This document shows positions 7,358 to 8,825 of a stretch of DNA of 8,825 nucleotides, piece by piece. The DNA lies in contig JABDQT010000199.1 in the NCBI GenBank assembly GCA_013042165.1, positions 1 to 8,825 on the forward strand, given 5' to 3'. Positions within the stretch are counted from its first letter, which is position 1; every line of letters starts with the position of its first letter. The notes under the pieces were generated by a model. The model searched no databases. It had not been told where the DNA came from and worked only from the letters and a program-made list of their open reading frames with translations. The translations under genes were made by a program, and so were the position numbers. Origin of the DNA: Kiritimatiellales bacterium (lineage in GTDB: Bacteria > Verrucomicrobiota > Kiritimatiellia > Kiritimatiellales > Pontiellaceae).

Positions 7358-7368
7358 CCGTCCGTCAA
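7339..7368 (-). promoter_or_regulatory. Putative sigma-70 type promoter of the mraZ-mraY operon
   Basis: TTGACG (7363-7368, five of six matches to the -35 consensus) is followed after 18 nt by CATAAA (7339-7344, four of six) as a -10. An alternative -10, TAAAAT (7337-7342), matches better but has 20-nt spacing. Transcription would begin near 7331, giving a short leader of about 27 nt before the mraZ ATG. The two upstream operator modules fall between the -35 and -10 elements, so bound MraZ would be expected to block RNA polymerase. Confidence 0.55.
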
Positions 7369-7535
7369 CGGGTTTTCATCGTTTTTTTCATGTTTTTTGG
7401 AAACGGCTCTAAACCCGCAACAAACCAGCCTGGCTGATCATTTCATGGGCAGCCGCTCCACCCCATTCCGAAGCGCCCCGTAAGCGATCATGACCGCGAT
7501 GCCCAAACCTGCTATCGGAAAAGTCGCTCAGCCTG

Positions 7536-7589
7536 CCGGCCCATCCCGGGGCAACCCCGCGCGTCGGATGGGTGCCGGGGGATCTCCGG
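7536..7589. repeat. Nested, mutually exclusive GC-rich inverted repeats
   Basis: CCCATCC (7540-7546) pairs perfectly with GGATGGG (7566-7572). Inside it CGGGG (7547-7551) and CCCCG (7555-7559) form a hairpin with a CAA loop. The stem can be extended past a two-base bulge by CCGG (7536-7539) with CCGG (7575-7578). That same 3' strand can instead start a second hairpin, CCGGGG-GAT-CTCCGG (7575-7589, one G-U pair). No T-run follows directly on either strand, so it is not a canonical intrinsic terminator. It could be a structured leader RNA, a palindromic interspersed repeat or a protein-binding site. Confidence 0.55.
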
Positions 7590-7713
7590 GAGCAGCTGAT
7601 TTTAGAATTGCCCTGAATCCAAACAGCACGATTTAGGTATTTTAATGCTGAAATAGTGAGACTGCTGTGATTTATATTTTGGTCAGCGAAGATATGCCCC
7701 TCGCAGGTACCAT

Positions 7714-7717
7714 GGAG
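7714..7717 (+). promoter_or_regulatory. Ribosome binding site deciding the GTG start of the oxidoreductase
   Basis: GGAG lies 7 nt before GTG 7725-7727. The frame has no ATG between its upstream stop (TGA 7668-7670) and this point, and the first in-frame ATG (7857) is inside the conserved cysteine-rich region, so this site fixes the start. Confidence 0.7.
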
Positions 7718-7724
7718 ATTTAGA

Positions 7725-8825
7725 GTGAAGCCGACCGATACGAGTGATCCGGAATATTTCCACAAAGTCGTCGATTGCCAATTTGCCTGTCCCGCCCACA
7801 CCCCGGTTCCCGAATATATCCGCCTCATCGCGGCCGGCAAGTATACCGATGCCTACATGGTCAACTGGGAATCCAACGTCTTTCCCGGCATCCTCGGCCG
7901 CACCTGCGACCGTCCCTGCGAACCGGCCTGCCGCCGCGGACGCGTGGAGGATAAACCGGTCGCGATCTGCCGCCTCAAGCGCGTCTGCGCGGACATGAAG
8001 GACGATATCAAGGCTCGGCTTCCTGAAGTTCCGAAGGAAAAAAACGGATTCCGCATCGCACTGATCGGCGCCGGCCCCGCGTCCTTAACCGTTGCGCGCG
8101 ACCTGCTGCCGCTGGGCTACGAGGTCGATCTTTATGAAGCCACCAACAAGGCGGGCGGCTTCATGCGTCAGCAGATTCCGTCGTTCCGCCTGCCGGAAGA
8201 GGTGATCGACGAGGAAACGGGCTACATTCTCGACATGGGCGTGAACGCTTTTTTCAACACCCGCGTGGAAAGCATGAAGGCGCTGCTGGAGAAAGGATAT
8301 GACGCTGTGCACGTCGGCTCCGGAGCACCCAGCGGCCGCAATCTCAAGCTGCCGGGCTACGAACTGGACGGCGGAAAAAATGTCCAGATCGGTGTGGAAT
8401 GGTTATCGCAGGTCGCATTCGGCCACCTGATCGAAGCCCCGAAGGATGTCATTGTAATTGGCGGCGGCAACACGGCCATGGATTGCTGCCGCACCGCCCT
8501 GCGTCTCGGCGCCAAGAACGTCAAGGTGCTGATCCGCACGCCGATCAGCGCCATGGTCGCCTCGCCATGGGAGATCGAGGATACGGAGGCCGAAGGCATC
8601 CCGATCCTCGAAAACCACAATCCCGGGGAATACATGGTCGAAGACGGCGAGCTGAAGGCCATGAAGTTTGAGATCATTGAATATTCGGTCGAGGCGGTCG
8701 GCACCGAGGTATTCACGCCCACCGGCAAGGAAGAGATCATCGACTGCAGCCTGGTGCTGCTGGCCATTGGTCAGGCCAACGCATTTCAGTGGATTGAGCG
8801 CGACATTGGCATCGAGTTCAACGAG
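7725..8825 (+). CDS. GltD-like NAD(P)H-dependent FAD/iron-sulfur oxidoreductase (3' end outside the window)
   Basis: This open frame begins at GTG 7725 and runs 367 codons to the edge without a stop. The N-terminal 90 residues form the cysteine-rich domain seen in glutamate synthase small subunit-like proteins: CQFACPAHTPVPEYIRLI (18-35), then CDRPCEPACRRGRV (61-74) and AICRLKRVC (80-88). Its seven cysteines (18, 22, 61, 65, 69, 82, 88) are candidates for [4Fe-4S] ligands. An FAD-binding Rossmann motif follows at 112-121 (LIGAGPASLT), with the acidic end at E138. The second, NAD(P)H-binding Rossmann motif is VIGGGNTAMDCCRTALRLGA (244-263). LLAIGQ (345-350) near the edge matches the family's last FAD contact. 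The family shuttles electrons between NAD(P)H and a partner, such as the glutamate synthase large subunit or a 2-oxoacid:ferredoxin oxidoreductase. The partner lies outside the window, so calling it gltD would be premature. It is divergent from the dcw operon and probably unrelated to it. Confidence 0.9.
   Translation, partial: MKPTDTSDPEYFHKVVDCQFACPAHTPVPEYIRLIAAGKYTDAYMVNWESNVFPGILGRTCDRPCEPACRRGRVEDKPVAICRLKRVCADMKDDIKARLPEVPKEKNGFRIALIGAGPASLTVARDLLPLGYEVDLYEATNKAGGFMRQQIPSFRLPEEVIDEETGYILDMGVNAFFNTRVESMKALLEKGYDAVHVGSGAPSGRNLKLPGYELDGGKNVQIGVEWLSQVAFGHLIEAPKDVIVIGGGNTAMDCCRTALRLGAKNVKVLIRTPISAMVASPWEIEDTEAEGIPILENHNPGEYMVEDGELKAMKFEIIEYSVEAVGTEVFTPTGKEEIIDCSLVLLAIGQANAFQWIERDIGIEFNE

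Larger units (their letters stand above)
7305..7724. other. Divergent intergenic region between mraZ and the oxidoreductase
   Basis: This 420-bp stretch separates the two divergent genes. The mraZ side (7305-7368) holds the operon promoter and phased modules. A T-rich plus-strand segment (about 7374-7400) follows. From about 7440 to 7590 the DNA is GC-rich and structured. From 7598 to 7724 it is AT-rich and presumably holds the promoter of the plus-strand gene. Candidates such as TTTAAT (7641-7646) or TATATT (7673-7678) lack a convincing -35. An inverted repeat ACAGCA/TGCTGT (7623-7628 and 7663-7668) brackets the AT-rich part. No tRNA, known riboswitch class or convincing gene is seen here. 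Confidence 0.6.

Noticed and set aside
7575..7610. Possible intrinsic terminator after the 7575-7589 hairpin
   Set aside because: The hairpin is followed by GAGCAGCTGATTTTAG rather than a T-run, and no gene ends nearby on either strand that would need a terminator.
7490..7636. 48-codon plus-strand frame starting at ATG 7490
   Set aside because: It has no ribosome binding site, its Pro/Gly/Ala-rich composition simply follows the palindromic DNA, and it ends well before the oxidoreductase.
7409..7840. 143-codon minus-strand open frame across the intergenic region
   Set aside because: It runs antisense into the conserved cysteine-rich start of the oxidoreductase, shows no family resemblance and has no convincing ribosome binding site. 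It probably stays open by composition.

Overview
The window is the start of a division and cell wall (dcw) gene cluster, read entirely on the minus strand, plus the first 367 codons of a divergent FAD/iron-sulfur oxidoreductase gene on the plus strand. MurE carries the DNPR motif typical of meso-diaminopimelate-adding enzymes, so the organism most likely makes Gram-negative type peptidoglycan. The moderately high GC, the sequence style and the compact mraZ-rsmH-ftsL-ftsI-murE-murF-mraY order suggest a bacterium of the PVC group, perhaps Kiritimatiellota or Verrucomicrobiota. That taxonomic guess is inference from general resemblance, not a search.

Right to left on the minus strand, the cluster runs as follows: a promoter with a 10-bp phased array of TGG/GGG modules (7303-7368), mraZ (6849-7304), an unrecognised 66-codon gene (6625-6825), rsmH (5696-6625), an ftsL-like gene (5332-5694), ftsI (3436-5244), murE (1982-3439), murF (654-1982) and the 5' 60% of mraY (1-650). 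Most junctions are overlaps or gaps of 1-3 nt (TAGTG, TAAGATG, ATGA, TGATG), so the block is almost certainly one mRNA with translational coupling. Only mraZ/orf66 (23 nt) and ftsL/ftsI (87 nt) have real spacers.

The genes work together as follows. MraZ is the DNA-binding regulator of the cluster, and RsmH methylates 16S rRNA. FtsL and FtsI are the membrane scaffold and transpeptidase of the division septum. MurE and MurF finish the UDP-MurNAc-pentapeptide, and MraY transfers it to undecaprenyl phosphate to give lipid I. The rest of the cluster is expected beyond position 1.

The 420-bp space between mraZ and the divergent oxidoreductase (7305-7724) holds the mraZ promoter and operator next to mraZ. 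It also holds a GC-rich, strongly self-complementary block around 7536-7589 and an AT-rich stretch before the oxidoreductase ribosome binding site. The oxidoreductase belongs to the GltD-like family (cysteine-rich N-terminus, then FAD and NAD(P)H Rossmann motifs) and runs off the right edge.

The most interesting observations are the unrecognised 66-aa gene inserted in the otherwise standard dcw order, the helically phased repeats over the mraZ promoter and start codon, and the nested, mutually exclusive hairpins in the divergent intergenic region.
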